This document shows positions 52,638 to 62,012 of a DNA stretch of 64,000 nt, in pieces; the stretch's first letter is position 1; the number at the start of each line of letters is the position of its first letter. The stretch comes from Pseudaeromonas sp963677375. Its GTDB lineage: Bacteria; Pseudomonadota; Gammaproteobacteria; Enterobacterales; Aeromonadaceae. The notes beneath the pieces are model-generated. The model saw only the letters and a list, made by a program, of their open reading frames with translations, searched no databases and was not told the DNA's origin. A program made the translations under genes and the position numbers. The stretch lies in the NCBI GenBank assembly GCA_963677375.2, contig CAXXIF010000019.1, positions 124,001-188,000 on the forward strand, given 5' to 3'.

Positions 52638-53411
52638 ATGGCGGAATCACGCATGCAGTTGGGTAATTCTCGAAGATGGTATCGTGTCGGATACCGGGTC
52701 TGGGATGCAATTCGTCGTACCCTGATCTTCCTCTTTCTCTCTCTTTGCTCCCCCCTGTTGTGGGCCAAACAGACGGCAGATCCCTGCCAGCCCGATCTGA
52801 AGATCGGCAGCCTGTGTCGTTTGGCCATTAACCAGTTGCACCCGACCCAGCCGGGCATCGGTTTGCTGCAAGTCCAGGCCGAGGTTAAAGAGCTCAAACA
52901 CAAAAGCGCCAAAAAATTGTGGGCCCTGGCGGAAAAGAAGCGCATTCCCGTGGTCATAGGCCCTGATGGGCGCTACTGGCTGGTGGATCGTCACCATTTG
53001 ACTCGCACCCTGTGGAGTCTAGGAATGCGTGAAGTTCCTGTCGTCATCGCTGGGGTGTTGACGGACCGGGAACAGTTCTGGCCGCAGATGCTGGCCAACC
53101 ATTGGGCCTGGCTCAAGGATGAACGGGGCCAGGCTCTGGCTCCGGCGCAATTACCAACCCATATCGCCCTGTTGCCGGATTACCCCTACCGCTCCCTGGC
53201 TGGATTTGCCGAGGACGCCGGCTTGTATGCCAAGCGCGGACAGATCTACTTCATCGAATTCGCCTGGGCACAGTATCTGGGGGAAAAACTCAAGTGGCGA
53301 AAGGTCACCGCTGACAACCTGCCGACGCTGCTCAAGGCCAGCGAAATTTTTGCCTGCCTGCCCGATGCCGCCCAATTACCCGGTTATCCCGGTGTGGCCT
53401 GTGATGAATAA
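52638..53411 (+). CDS. ParB-like (ParBc_2) protein with export signal
   Basis: 257 residues. A basic N-terminal extension and a hydrophobic segment (TLIFLFLSLCSPLLWA) ending near residue 43 suggest export. The following domain has LLQVQAEVKELKHKS, then PVVIGPDGRYWLVDRHHLTRTLW, the ParB/Srx-like nucleotide-binding core seen in PF08857. The function of exported members is unknown; DNA partitioning is unlikely. Start uncertain: ATG 52638 or 52653. Confidence 0.7.
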   Translation: MAESRMQLGNSRRWYRVGYRVWDAIRRTLIFLFLSLCSPLLWAKQTADPCQPDLKIGSLCRLAINQLHPTQPGIGLLQVQAEVKELKHKSAKKLWALAEKKRIPVVIGPDGRYWLVDRHHLTRTLWSLGMREVPVVIAGVLTDREQFWPQMLANHWAWLKDERGQALAPAQLPTHIALLPDYPYRSLAGFAEDAGLYAKRGQIYFIEFAWAQYLGEKLKWRKVTADNLPTLLKASEIFACLPDAAQLPGYPGVACDE

Positions 53412-53619
53412 CGAAGCGAGTTTCACACCGGTGGCCGCTGTCTGGTGAGGTCGCCAATCTGAACATCACTATGGTTCCTATCCGCTCCCAACTTGCACTG
53501 ACTCCTGCCCCAAAGGAAAAATGGAACAAAAAATGCACAGTTGTTAATGCCGCCGTGGCTGTTTGCCGCGGTGTCATTTTCCTGTTGCTACCCGAGATGT
53601 GAGGGGTAAGGAGTGCACC

Positions 53620-54081
53620 ATGGTGTTGAATATGATAGGTACCGCGCTTAGTCTGATCAGCTTTCTGACCTCCCGCCATTCCGAGCCTGCTCCTCCGGCT
53701 GCCCCCGCCGCGCCGAGCCCCCAGGAGAGTCTGGCGCGGGTGCTACAGCAATCCGGAGTCGCGGATGATGCCCAACTCGCTAATCCTGGGGCTCGTCAGG
53801 CCATGCAGGGTTTCTTGTATCGGTTACAGCAATTGAGTCAGCCCCTGGGGAGTAACCCATATGCTGCGGGTGGACACAGTGCGCTGGAGCGGATTCAGGC
53901 GGTCGAGCGCGGTGAGCGGCATGACCCTGCCGTGACGGCATTAGAGCAGCGTTACCAGAACCTGATCGACCGGTTGGGGCTACACGACGCATCCGGCGTG
54001 CCGACCTTGTCTGCTCTGGTGGCGAATTATCAGCAGCAGCGGGGAGATTCTCAGGGAGCCAGTTACTCGGCGTTGGTTTGA
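53620..54081 (+). CDS. protein of unknown function
   Basis: 153 residues. AAGGAG lies 6 bases before ATG 53620. A short hydrophobic N-terminus (LNMIGTALSLISFLT), then a Pro/Ala-rich stretch (EPAPPAAPAAPSPQ) and a helical remainder (SALERIQAVERGERHDPAVT). It could be membrane-tethered. No family recognised. Confidence 0.6.
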   Translation: MVLNMIGTALSLISFLTSRHSEPAPPAAPAAPSPQESLARVLQQSGVADDAQLANPGARQAMQGFLYRLQQLSQPLGSNPYAAGGHSALERIQAVERGERHDPAVTALEQRYQNLIDRLGLHDASGVPTLSALVANYQQQRGDSQGASYSALV

Positions 54082-54191
54082 GATCTATCGCCAAGTTTCA
54101 AATGGCTATTTACTTGAATAGAGGATAGTTATTGGTCCGCTGACTATGATAGTGCGCATTCATGGCACACCTTTTCGGAGGCCGGTTGGAG

Positions 54192-54851
54192 ATGCGTCTA
54201 CGGGGTTGGTTGGGCTTAGCGCTCTGCGTGATGAGCTGTAATGGCCAGGCTGGTGAGTATGGCTCTTATCAGCTGGAGCGTCTGGTCATCGTTGACCCGA
54301 ACCACTCTGGTTGCCAGATCGATTTGGTTTATCTGGACCCATGGCTTGCCGATCTCGCAGCCCATACCCTGCAATCGGCATCCGGTTTTTCCTCCGCCAT
54401 TGAACGTCAACATGCCAAAGACGATCTACAGGCACTGGAGGCCATTGTCGGGCTAGCCGTTCTGGAGCAAGGAACAGCCGCATTGCTCAAGCGCAGTGCC
54501 ATGCTGGCGGCCATGGCCTATCAGTTAAAGGTTCGTGGGGCTGCAGAGCGGGCCGAGCGAGCCTTTAGTCGCTGGCTGTTGCAAAGTCCGGATGATGATG
54601 AGGGTCTGTACCGCTATGGCCAGTTTCTGCTGGGCTCGGGTCATGCCCACCGTGCGGTTTTTTATCTGGAGAAATCCTTTCAGCATGGCATGTTGGATGC
54701 CGAGTACCCGTTGGCTATCGCTCTACAGCGTAGCGGGGCGACTCAGGAAGCCAAGGTCCATCTGCGGCATTATCAGTTGACCCACCCCGACAAGCCGCCA
54801 GTCGCTCTTCTCCCCATGAGCAGCCGTTCCACGGGCAGCGTTCACCACTAG
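54192..54851 (+). CDS. exported TPR/Sel1-like repeat protein
   Basis: 219 residues. N-terminal signal (GWLGLALCVMSCNGQAG), possibly a lipoprotein with the Cys of VMSC. The C-terminal half has two or three helical repeats resembling TPR: AAERAERAFSRWLLQSPDDD, GLYRYGQFLLGSGHAHRAVF and YPLAIALQRSGATQEAKVH. Likely a periplasmic scaffold. GGAGG lies about 10 bases before ATG 54192. Partner unknown. Confidence 0.62.
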   Translation: MRLRGWLGLALCVMSCNGQAGEYGSYQLERLVIVDPNHSGCQIDLVYLDPWLADLAAHTLQSASGFSSAIERQHAKDDLQALEAIVGLAVLEQGTAALLKRSAMLAAMAYQLKVRGAAERAERAFSRWLLQSPDDDEGLYRYGQFLLGSGHAHRAVFYLEKSFQHGMLDAEYPLAIALQRSGATQEAKVHLRHYQLTHPDKPPVALLPMSSRSTGSVHH

Positions 54852-54868
54852 GGGGCTCGCTAGCCCCC
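54850..54868. terminator. hairpin between convergent genes
   Basis: GGGGGCT, loop CGCT, AGCCCCC, overlapping the stop of the TPR-like gene. No T-run; a weak bidirectional terminator or spacer hairpin. Confidence 0.5.
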
Positions 54869-54895
54869 TGATGGTGAACCTGTGCCGCTGGGATC

Positions 54896-56293
54896 TCAGG
54901 CTACAGCAACCTTGCGACGCGGCAACAGCAGGTTCAACAGCATGGCGGTAATACCGCCGGTCGCGACACCAAAGGAGAGCACGCTTTTAAGCAACTCCGG
55001 TAGGTGTTGCAGCACTTCCGGTACCTGTGCAACCCCCAGCCCCATCGCCAGTGAGACTGCCAATATCATCAGGGCACGACGGTCCAGGATCTCACGGGAG
55101 ATGATGCGTACCCCGGCGGCGGCAATAGTACCGAACATCACCACAGTGGCGCCGCCCAGAACCGGCTCCGGGATCTGCTGAATGAAGGCCGCGACGCCCG
55201 GCAGCAAGCCCAGCAGTGCCAGCATGGCGGCGATGAAGAAACCGATATAGCGACTGGCGACCCCGGTCAGTTGGATGACGCCGTTATTCTGGGCGAATAC
55301 CGACATCGGGAAGGTGCCGACGACTGCGGCTAGCATGGAGTTGAGGCCGTCGGAGAGCACGCCCCCTTTGATCCGCGCCATGTACACAGGGCCATCCACC
55401 GGCTCGCCAGAGACATCGGAGGTGGCGGTCATATCACCGATGGCTTCCAGTGCCGTCACCACAAAGATGACGGTGATCGGGATAAAGAATTGCCAGTCAA
55501 ATCCGATGCCAAAGCGGAAGGGTTGCGGCAGGGCGATCCAGGCTTCGGTCCCTTGTAGCGGGTTGAGTCGCCCCAGAAAGAAGGCGGCGATATAGCCGAC
55601 CAACATGGCGATGACGATGGCCGAGAGGCGCAACCAGGGGTTCTGGCTACGCTGCAGCAGCACTATGGTGACGAGCACCAGCAGCGACAGACCGAGGTTT
55701 TCACCACTGCCGAAGCTGCCATCCCCCATGGCGGCGAAGCCGCCACCCATGCTAATGAGACCGACCTTGATCAGCGTCAGACCGATGAGCAGCACGACGA
55801 TGCCGGTGACTAAGGGGGTGATGACCTGGCGGATCAGATGTAGGCAGCGGCTGACGATGATCATGCTGATGGCCGCGACCAATATGGTGCCAAACAGGGT
55901 GCCAAGCATCTGCTCGGTCGGCATGGCGGCCTGCTTCAGGGCCAGGCCCGAGGCGATGATTGGCCCTAAAAAGTTAAAGCTGGTGCCCTGTACCGACAGC
56001 AGACCCGAGCCCACAGGACCAAAGCGCCGACTCTGGATAAAGGAGGCGATCCCGGACATCAGCAGCGACATAGAGACAATATAGCGGGCATCTTCACCAC
56101 TAAGTCCCAACGCATTGGCGATGATCAGCGGCGGGGTGATGATGCCGACGAACATGGCCAACATATGCTGCAGGGCGGCAAAAATGGTCTGTGGCAGTGG
56201 TGGTCTTGCATTCAGCCCATAGACCAGATCGTGATGGGAATTTGACGTCGGACGTGGGCCCGCCGCCGCATGGGGTGACGATTGGGTATCCAT
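54896..56293 (-). CDS. xanP: xanthine permease, NCS2 family
   Basis: 465-residue inner-membrane proton symporter for xanthine. Very close to E. coli XanP (463 residues): RPPLPQTIFAALQHMLAMFV, GPVGSGLLSVQGTSFNF, DMTATSDVSGEPVDGPVYM, FAQNNGVIQLTGVASRY and IPEPVLGGATVVMFGTIAA. About 12-14 hydrophobic segments. A clear PurR-like palindrome lies 110 bases upstream, so repression by PurR is expected. With Gpt it could feed xanthine into GMP synthesis. Confidence 0.93.
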   Translation of the reverse strand: MDTQSSPHAAAGPRPTSNSHHDLVYGLNARPPLPQTIFAALQHMLAMFVGIITPPLIIANALGLSGEDARYIVSMSLLMSGIASFIQSRRFGPVGSGLLSVQGTSFNFLGPIIASGLALKQAAMPTEQMLGTLFGTILVAAISMIIVSRCLHLIRQVITPLVTGIVVLLIGLTLIKVGLISMGGGFAAMGDGSFGSGENLGLSLLVLVTIVLLQRSQNPWLRLSAIVIAMLVGYIAAFFLGRLNPLQGTEAWIALPQPFRFGIGFDWQFFIPITVIFVVTALEAIGDMTATSDVSGEPVDGPVYMARIKGGVLSDGLNSMLAAVVGTFPMSVFAQNNGVIQLTGVASRYIGFFIAAMLALLGLLPGVAAFIQQIPEPVLGGATVVMFGTIAAAGVRIISREILDRRALMILAVSLAMGLGVAQVPEVLQHLPELLKSVLSFGVATGGITAMLLNLLLPRRKVAVA

Positions 56294-56403
56294 AAGATTC
56301 TCGCTGACAATAAAGTGACGGGGTGGAAAATGGGCGATATTTTAGGCGGTTGTGCTGGGAGATCCAGTTTTATATCTAATTGATTCTATTAATTTTGTGA
56401 AAT

Positions 56404-56419
56404 GGCCAAACGTTTGCCT
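56404..56419 (-). promoter_or_regulatory. PurR-like operator before xanP
   Basis: GGCCAAACGTTTGCCT, a near-perfect palindrome around AAACGTTT that matches the E. coli PurR consensus core on both arms (CAAACGTTTG). It lies between the divergent xanP and lipoprotein genes, nearer a TATAAA on the xanP side. Confidence 0.75.
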
Positions 56420-56561
56420 GTTCGGGTTGGGCTTGTGAAGTGATCCCTGCTGCTGTCGTGGCATCTTGAGCCGCGAGTCAGAATTTTTATGTCTCCCCAT
56501 CCAGATTGGCAAATCTTGTGCATAATGCTGGGCATGGATGCAAGGAGCTTGGAGGCTGCTC

Positions 56562-56879
56562 ATGAAACGTATGGTGACCTTGGGTGTGTCATTGCTTGTG
56601 GTGGGGTTGCTTTCAGCATGTGACAGATCCAGTCCATATGACAAAGGGCCGGCTAATGAGGGCAATGCCTCAGTCGTGGGCAATGAGGGGCGCCTGGTCG
56701 GGCGTGGGCATATGGAGGTCGATGGTCATGACGTGGTGGTGAAGATGAGTCGGGTTACGGTCGATGGCAAAGATTATGGTGTCGTGACTGACGGGTCCGA
56801 GGTGTATTACCGTAGCAATGGTGATTTTCATCAGTTATTGGTCAATGGGGAAGAACGTCACCCGACCAAGAAGAAGTAA
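56562..56879 (+). CDS. lipoprotein of unknown function
   Basis: 105 residues. Lipobox LLSAC (Cys near residue 19) after MKRMVTLGVSLLVVG. The mature part is short and beta-rich (VDGHDVVVKMSRVTVDGKDYGV) with a basic end. GGAGG precedes ATG 56562. Monocistronic, followed by a terminator. No family recognised. Confidence 0.68.
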   Translation: MKRMVTLGVSLLVVGLLSACDRSSPYDKGPANEGNASVVGNEGRLVGRGHMEVDGHDVVVKMSRVTVDGKDYGVVTDGSEVYYRSNGDFHQLLVNGEERHPTKKK

Positions 56880-56915
56880 CTCGGTTGCCTTGAGTGACGG
56901 GAGACTTATCCATCC

Positions 56916-56948
56916 AAACGCCGGTGCTGCTTAGCACCGGCGTTTGTG
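56916..56948. terminator. terminator between convergent lipoprotein and nirC
   Basis: AAACGCCGGTGCT, loop GCTT, AGCACCGGCGTTT, then GTGTTT. A 13-bp perfect stem, able to work on both strands. Confidence 0.85.
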
Positions 56949-56969
56949 TTTCTGGTGTTTTATCCTGGG

Positions 56970-57791
56970 TTATGCGGTTTGTTCGCTTGCCGCTATCTGT
57001 GCCGCAGTCGCGCTGCGGGCATGGGGTCTTTGTGCCTCTGGCGTGGCATACCAGTAGCCCAGCCCCATGAATAGCACACCGGAAATCGTATTGCCGAGGG
57101 TGACCCACAACAGGTTGTAGCCGATGCCGGAGAGGGTGAAATCCGGACCGTGGGCGCCAAACCAGGAGAGGGCAAACAGGGTCATGTTGGCAATGGAGTG
57201 CTCGTAACCAGAGGCGATAAAGGCCAGCAGACACCACCAGATAGCGATGAACTTGGCGCTGCCCTCGACGCGCTGGCACATCCAGATCGCCAGACAGACC
57301 AGCCAGTTACAGAGCATCCCCTTGGCCAGTAGCACCATCACCGGCATCTGGGTCTTGGCCAGTGCCGCGGAGTGCACCAGGCTGCTGGCATCCGGCAACA
57401 GCTTGCCGCCACCAGTCTGCAGGAACAGCCAGGCGACCAGCACTGAACCCAACAGGTTACCACCCCAGGATTGCAACAGGGCGCGAGAGGCCTGGCCGAC
57501 GCTGATACGACCGGCCTTCACCCCGAAGGTCAGAAACATGGTATGCCCGGTATAGAGCTCGGCTCCGGCATTGATGACCAGCGTCAGAGCTATGCCGAAG
57601 GTTGCGCCCATCACCAGCGGACGCAGGGCCGGGTCGACCAGATTACCGAGGGTGAAGATCAGGATGATCCCCAACCCCACATAGGCCCCGGCCATGGCCG
57701 AGGCAATCCAGAAGCCGGCTGGGTTGTGTTGGTCCAGTTTGACGATGCGTTCGGCGGTGGTCGCACACTTGTTGATGGTATCCGTGAACAT
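56970..57791 (-). CDS. nirC: nitrite transporter, formate/nitrite channel family
   Basis: 273-residue FNT-family membrane channel. Six hydrophobic helices, with INAGAELYTGHTMFL and GYEHSIANM, the region that holds the conserved pore histidine. Last gene of nirBDC, 58 bases after nirD, so nitrite import is made with the enzyme that reduces it. NirC is favoured over FocA by this context. Confidence 0.92.
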   Translation of the reverse strand: MFTDTINKCATTAERIVKLDQHNPAGFWIASAMAGAYVGLGIILIFTLGNLVDPALRPLVMGATFGIALTLVINAGAELYTGHTMFLTFGVKAGRISVGQASRALLQSWGGNLLGSVLVAWLFLQTGGGKLLPDASSLVHSAALAKTQMPVMVLLAKGMLCNWLVCLAIWMCQRVEGSAKFIAIWWCLLAFIASGYEHSIANMTLFALSWFGAHGPDFTLSGIGYNLLWVTLGNTISGVLFMGLGYWYATPEAQRPHARSATAAQIAASEQTA

Positions 57792-57849
57792 GGGGTTGCT
57801 CCTTCAAGTTTTAAAAATAGGGGCCTGTTACCGCACCCCCGAGATAAGA

Positions 57850-58182
57850 TCAGGCGGCGACCTCGACCTGGCCGCCCACGACACGCACTGGAAAGCTGGC
57901 TATGGAGAAGTCGCTGTTCTCCAGACAGAGGCCATCCCGCAGGCGAAAATGTTGCTTCTTCAGCGGGCTGGCAACCCAGAGTTCACCCTGATGTTCGGCA
58001 ATCAGACCCCGGCTCAGCACGCTGGCCTGGGCAAAGGGGTCGATATTGTCGAGGGCAAAGAGCTCTTCACGGACTGCAGGACGGAAAATGGCCACTTGGT
58101 GTCCCGAGACCAGGGCACAGACTCCGGTCCCTGGGGTGATGGCACTCAGGGCGCAGACGGTTTGCCACATGGATGAACTCAT
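57850..58182 (-). CDS. nirD: nitrite reductase (NADH) small subunit
   Basis: 110 residues, Rieske-like fold that in NirD lacks the iron-sulfur ligands, as here (no CxH pairs). TGVCALVSGHQVAIFRP, LFALDNIDPFAQASVLSRG and GELWVASPLKKQHFRLRDG are family-typical. The ATG overlaps the nirB stop (ATGA), indicating coupled translation. Confidence 0.93.
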   Translation of the reverse strand: MSSSMWQTVCALSAITPGTGVCALVSGHQVAIFRPAVREELFALDNIDPFAQASVLSRGLIAEHQGELWVASPLKKQHFRLRDGLCLENSDFSIASFPVRVVGGQVEVAA

Positions 58183-60737
58183 TTCATCTCCTCCAGGCTG
58201 AGGGTGTAGACGGGGATGCGTTCCGCAGGTGTTGCGGGTCTATGTTGCTGCCGTTCCGGCACAAATTGCTGTAGCGGGTCGGGTTGTGCACTGTTGATAA
58301 AGTGGGCAAAGCGCGGCAACTGGCTGACATCGGCGACTGTCTGTTGCCACTCACAGGCGTAATCGGCACGAACCGTGGCCAGATCGGCCTCCAGCTCGGC
58401 GGCAATCCCCAGCTTGTCTTCCAGGATGACACCGCGCAGGTAATCGAGACCGCCTTCGAGGTTGTCCAGCCAACTGGCGGTACGCTGCAATTTGTCGGCG
58501 GTGCGGATATAGAACATCAGGAAGCGGTCTATGGTCCGGATCAGCGTCTCCTTATCCAGATCGCTGGCCAGCAGATCGGCATGACGCGGTTTCATGCCGC
58601 CATTGCCGCCGACATAGAGGTTCCAGCCCTTGTCGGTGGCTATGATGCCCACATCCTTGCCCTGTGCTTCGGCGCATTCCCGAGTACAGCCCGAGACCCC
58701 GAACTTCATCTTGTGCGGTGAGCGGATGCCCTTGTATCTGTGCTCCAGTTCGACCCCCAACCCCACGCTGTCCTGCACGCCGAAACGGCACCAGGTACTG
58801 CCGACACAGGTTTTGACCATGCGCAAGGCCTTGGCGTAGGCCTGGCCCGTTTCGAAGCCGGCGGCAATCAACTTGCTCCAGATGGCAGGCAGATCCTCTT
58901 TGCGGGCTCCGAACAGGCCGATCCGCTGGGCGCCGGTGATCTTGGTATAGAGGTGGTAATCCCGGGCTACCTCGGCCACGGCCATCAGCCCCTCGGGGGT
59001 GACCTCGCCACCGGCCATCCGCGGGATCACCGAGTAGCTGCCATCTTTTTGCATGTTGCCGAGGAAGATATCGTTGGTGTCCTGCAGCCCGGTCAGTTGG
59101 GGCGAGAGCACATACTCATTCCAGCAGGATGCCAGGATGGAGCCTATGGTCGGTTTGCACACCTCGCAGCCATAGCCGTGGCCATGTTGCGCAATCGCCT
59201 GCTCGAAACTGGTGATCTGTCCCACCTTGAGGAGGTGGAACAACTCCTGACGGGAGTAGGGGAAGTGGTCGCAGAGGTGATTTTTGACCTCGACCCCCTG
59301 CTTGGCCAGCTCGCTATTGAGCACCTGGGTGATGAGGGGCACACAACCGCCACATCCGGTACCGGCCTTGGTCTCGGCCTTGAGGGCGGCTAGTGTGTGG
59401 TGCCCTGCGGCCACGGCGGCGGCGATGCGCCCCTTAGTGACATCAAAGCAGGAGCAGATCTGGGCGCTGTCCGGCAAGGCATCGACGCCCAGCGTGGGCT
59501 TGGCTCCGGCGTAGGCAGGCAGGATCAGGCTGTCGGGGTGGGCGGGCAGCGGCAGTCCGTTGAGGGCCATCTGCAGCAGGTTGCCGTAGTCATCGACATC
59601 GCCGACCAGCACGGCCCCCAGCAGGGTCTGGGCATCCTCACTGACCACGATCTTCTTGTAAACCCCGGCCTGTTCATCCTGAAACACATAACTGTGGCTG
59701 CCGGTCGTGCGACCGTGGGCATCGCCAATCGAGCCGACGGAAACCCCCAGCAACTTGAGCTTGGCGCTCATGTCGGCGCCTTCGAACCGACTCTCTTCCC
59801 CGAGCAACTGGCTGACCACCACCTGCGCCATCTTGTAACCGGGCGCCACCAGACCGAAGAATCGGCCATGCCAGGCCGCACACTCCCCGATGGCATAGAT
59901 ATTCGGGTTGGAGGTAACACAGTGGTCATCGATGAGGATGCCGCCGCGCTCGGCAATGGCCAAGTCGCTATACCGCCCTAGGGTGTCCTGCGGGCGAATG
60001 CCAGTGGAGAACACCACTACATCCACCTCCAACTGGCTGCCATCGGCAAAGTTCAAGCGGTGAGCTGCGGTTTTGCCGCCGTGCATCAGGATCTCCTGAG
60101 TGCTCTTGCTGGTATGCACCTGCACGCCCATGGCTTCAATCTTGCGGCGTAACAGCTCACCGCCCATGCGATCCAGCTGCTCGGCCATCAGCACAGGCGC
60201 AAACTCCACGACATGGGTTTCCAACCCTAGCGCCTTGAGCGCCCCGGCAGCTTCCAGACCCAGCAAGCCACCGCCGATGACCACACCGCTCTTGCCCTGT
60301 TTAGCGGCGGCGCGGATCGCTTTGAGGTCTTCGATGGTGCGGTAGACGAAACATTCATGGTGGCTGCTGCCGGTAATCGGCGGCACCCAGGGATAGGAGC
60401 CCGTAGCCAGGATCAGCTTGTCATAATGGACGATTGTTCCCTGATTGGAATGGACCTGCTGCTGCACCGTATCGATCTGCTTCACCGCTTCGTTGAGCAG
60501 GACTCGGATGCCCTGTTTCTCGTAGAAGCCGGGCTTGACCAGGGAGAGTTCTTCGCTGGTGTGATGGGAAAAGTAGGAGGAGAGGTGCACCCGGTCGTAG
60601 GCCAACCGCGGCTCGGCACCAAATACCGTGATCTCGAATTGACCGGCATCGGCGCGCTCACAGAGCTCTTCTATAAACCGGTGGCCGACCATGCCATTGC
60701 CGACGACGACCAGGCGTTGCTTGGGGGTACGCTGCAT
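58179..60737 (-). CDS. nirB: nitrite reductase (NADH) large subunit
   Basis: 852-residue cytoplasmic enzyme reducing nitrite to ammonia. FAD/NAD domain starting LVVVGNGMVGHRFIEEL, a BFD-type 2Fe-2S domain (CSCFDVTKG with GTGCGGC), and the siroheme/4Fe-4S part with CVGSTWC and GCTREC as cluster ligands. AAGGA lies 9 bases before the ATG. First gene of nirBDC and 88 bases downstream of hcr, so read-through from hcp-hcr is possible. I saw no clear FNR site in that gap. Confidence 0.95.
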   Translation of the reverse strand: MQRTPKQRLVVVGNGMVGHRFIEELCERADAGQFEITVFGAEPRLAYDRVHLSSYFSHHTSEELSLVKPGFYEKQGIRVLLNEAVKQIDTVQQQVHSNQGTIVHYDKLILATGSYPWVPPITGSSHHECFVYRTIEDLKAIRAAAKQGKSGVVIGGGLLGLEAAGALKALGLETHVVEFAPVLMAEQLDRMGGELLRRKIEAMGVQVHTSKSTQEILMHGGKTAAHRLNFADGSQLEVDVVVFSTGIRPQDTLGRYSDLAIAERGGILIDDHCVTSNPNIYAIGECAAWHGRFFGLVAPGYKMAQVVVSQLLGEESRFEGADMSAKLKLLGVSVGSIGDAHGRTTGSHSYVFQDEQAGVYKKIVVSEDAQTLLGAVLVGDVDDYGNLLQMALNGLPLPAHPDSLILPAYAGAKPTLGVDALPDSAQICSCFDVTKGRIAAAVAAGHHTLAALKAETKAGTGCGGCVPLITQVLNSELAKQGVEVKNHLCDHFPYSRQELFHLLKVGQITSFEQAIAQHGHGYGCEVCKPTIGSILASCWNEYVLSPQLTGLQDTNDIFLGNMQKDGSYSVIPRMAGGEVTPEGLMAVAEVARDYHLYTKITGAQRIGLFGARKEDLPAIWSKLIAAGFETGQAYAKALRMVKTCVGSTWCRFGVQDSVGLGVELEHRYKGIRSPHKMKFGVSGCTRECAEAQGKDVGIIATDKGWNLYVGGNGGMKPRHADLLASDLDKETLIRTIDRFLMFYIRTADKLQRTASWLDNLEGGLDYLRGVILEDKLGIAAELEADLATVRADYACEWQQTVADVSQLPRFAHFINSAQPDPLQQFVPERQQHRPATPAERIPVYTLSLEEMK

Positions 60738-60825
60738 TGTTGAAGATCCTTGTTAGGGGCCACGGCCCGTTGGGCGGCGGCGCAGGCTAAAAATCTGGAT
60801 ATAGTGGCTATGTCGTCTGGCGGCC

Positions 60826-61917
60826 TTAACCCAGCGTCAGTTGCAGGTCACTGCGCGGCGTACTGGCGCAGGCGAGCACATAGCCTTCGGCCATCTGCTC
60901 GGCGCTCAGGGCCAGTTGCGGTCCGCTCTGCACCTCACCCTGTTCGACCTTGCATTTACAACTGCCACAGACTCCGGAGCGGCAGGCACCTATGATGGGC
61001 AAGCCTTCGCGCTCCAGTACCTCCAGCAGGGTTTCGTCGGCACGGATAGCGCTGTGATGACCGAAGGCCGGAATCGACAGGGTGAAGCCGGTACTGAATT
61101 CTTCTGTGCTGTGGCTGGCATCCAGGTGTGTTTCGAGAGGCGATAAGGGGGAGAAGTTTTCCTGATACAGGGGAACCGCCCGATAGGGACTCTCGGTGAG
61201 CAGCGCTTTGACGGCATCCATATAACCGCCTGGGCCGCACAGGAAGATGGCGTAATCCGCCAGCGGGGCTGTGATGGCAGCCAGATGGCTGGCGGTGAGT
61301 CGCCCCTCGATGCATTCCAGCTCCGTCGTGGCGCTTTCCAGCAGTAGTGTCAGATGCACGTTGGGGTGCCTCTTCGCCAGGTGCAGTAGCTCGCGACGAA
61401 AGATCACCTCATCGACATGACGCGCGCTATGGACGAGGTGGATCTGGCAATCGGCGTGTAGATCCAGCAAGGCCCGTGTGATGGAGAGCATGGGCGTGAT
61501 GCCGCTGCCGGCACTGAGTAGCAGCAGTTCGCGGGGCAGGCGGTCGGGCAGGTGGAACTGACCGCTGGGAGCCAGCGCCTGCAGGGTCATGCCCGGTTGC
61601 AGGCTGTCCAGCAGATGGTTGGAGACTCGTCCGCCGGGAACTCGTTTGATGGTAACGGCCAGGGTATGGGGGCGGGTTGGCGTCGAACAGAGCGAATAGG
61701 CGCGATGGAGGCACTGCCCGTCGAGCGTGACACTCAACAGTAAAAATTGTCCGGGCCGGTAGTGAAAGCGACTCGGCTCTGGATGGGTTTGGAAGACGAA
61801 GGTGGCGGCGGTGAGGGTATCGCCGTCCCGGGTTTCATCGAGGCGCTGCAGGCAGATGAGTTCACGTTCGCCCTCGGTCCACAGCGGGGCCGTGAGCAGA
61901 CTCGAAAGTGGGGTCAT
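60826..61917 (-). CDS. hcr: NADH oxidoreductase for hybrid-cluster protein
   Basis: 363 residues. Ferredoxin-NADP reductase-like FAD and NAD domains (RAYSLCSTPTRP, LLSAGSGITPMLSI, FLCGPGGYMDAVK), then a C-terminal plant-type 2Fe-2S domain (CRSGVCGSCKCKV with a later Cys in YVLACAS). It passes electrons from NADH to Hcp. Lies 95 bases downstream of hcp with an inter-gene hairpin between them. Confidence 0.92.
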   Translation of the reverse strand: MTPLSSLLTAPLWTEGERELICLQRLDETRDGDTLTAATFVFQTHPEPSRFHYRPGQFLLLSVTLDGQCLHRAYSLCSTPTRPHTLAVTIKRVPGGRVSNHLLDSLQPGMTLQALAPSGQFHLPDRLPRELLLLSAGSGITPMLSITRALLDLHADCQIHLVHSARHVDEVIFRRELLHLAKRHPNVHLTLLLESATTELECIEGRLTASHLAAITAPLADYAIFLCGPGGYMDAVKALLTESPYRAVPLYQENFSPLSPLETHLDASHSTEEFSTGFTLSIPAFGHHSAIRADETLLEVLEREGLPIIGACRSGVCGSCKCKVEQGEVQSGPQLALSAEQMAEGYVLACASTPRSDLQLTLG

Positions 61918-61952
61918 ATCGGGTTCCTATATTTGCTCCTGAAGAGGTCAGC

Positions 61953-61986
61953 CCTCCTCCCCGGTCCGGGAGCGACGGGGAGGAGG
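61953..61986 (-). other. 11-bp hairpin between hcp and hcr
   Basis: CCTCCTCCCCG (61953-61963) pairs with CGGGGAGGAGG (61976-61986). No T-run follows on the minus strand. A second stem GGCCTG/CAGGCC (62004-62018) overlaps the hcp stop. They may set the relative amounts of the two messages by protecting the hcp 3' end. Confidence 0.6.
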
Positions 61987-62012
61987 CCCTACGTCCGGTT
62001 GAACGGCCTGTG

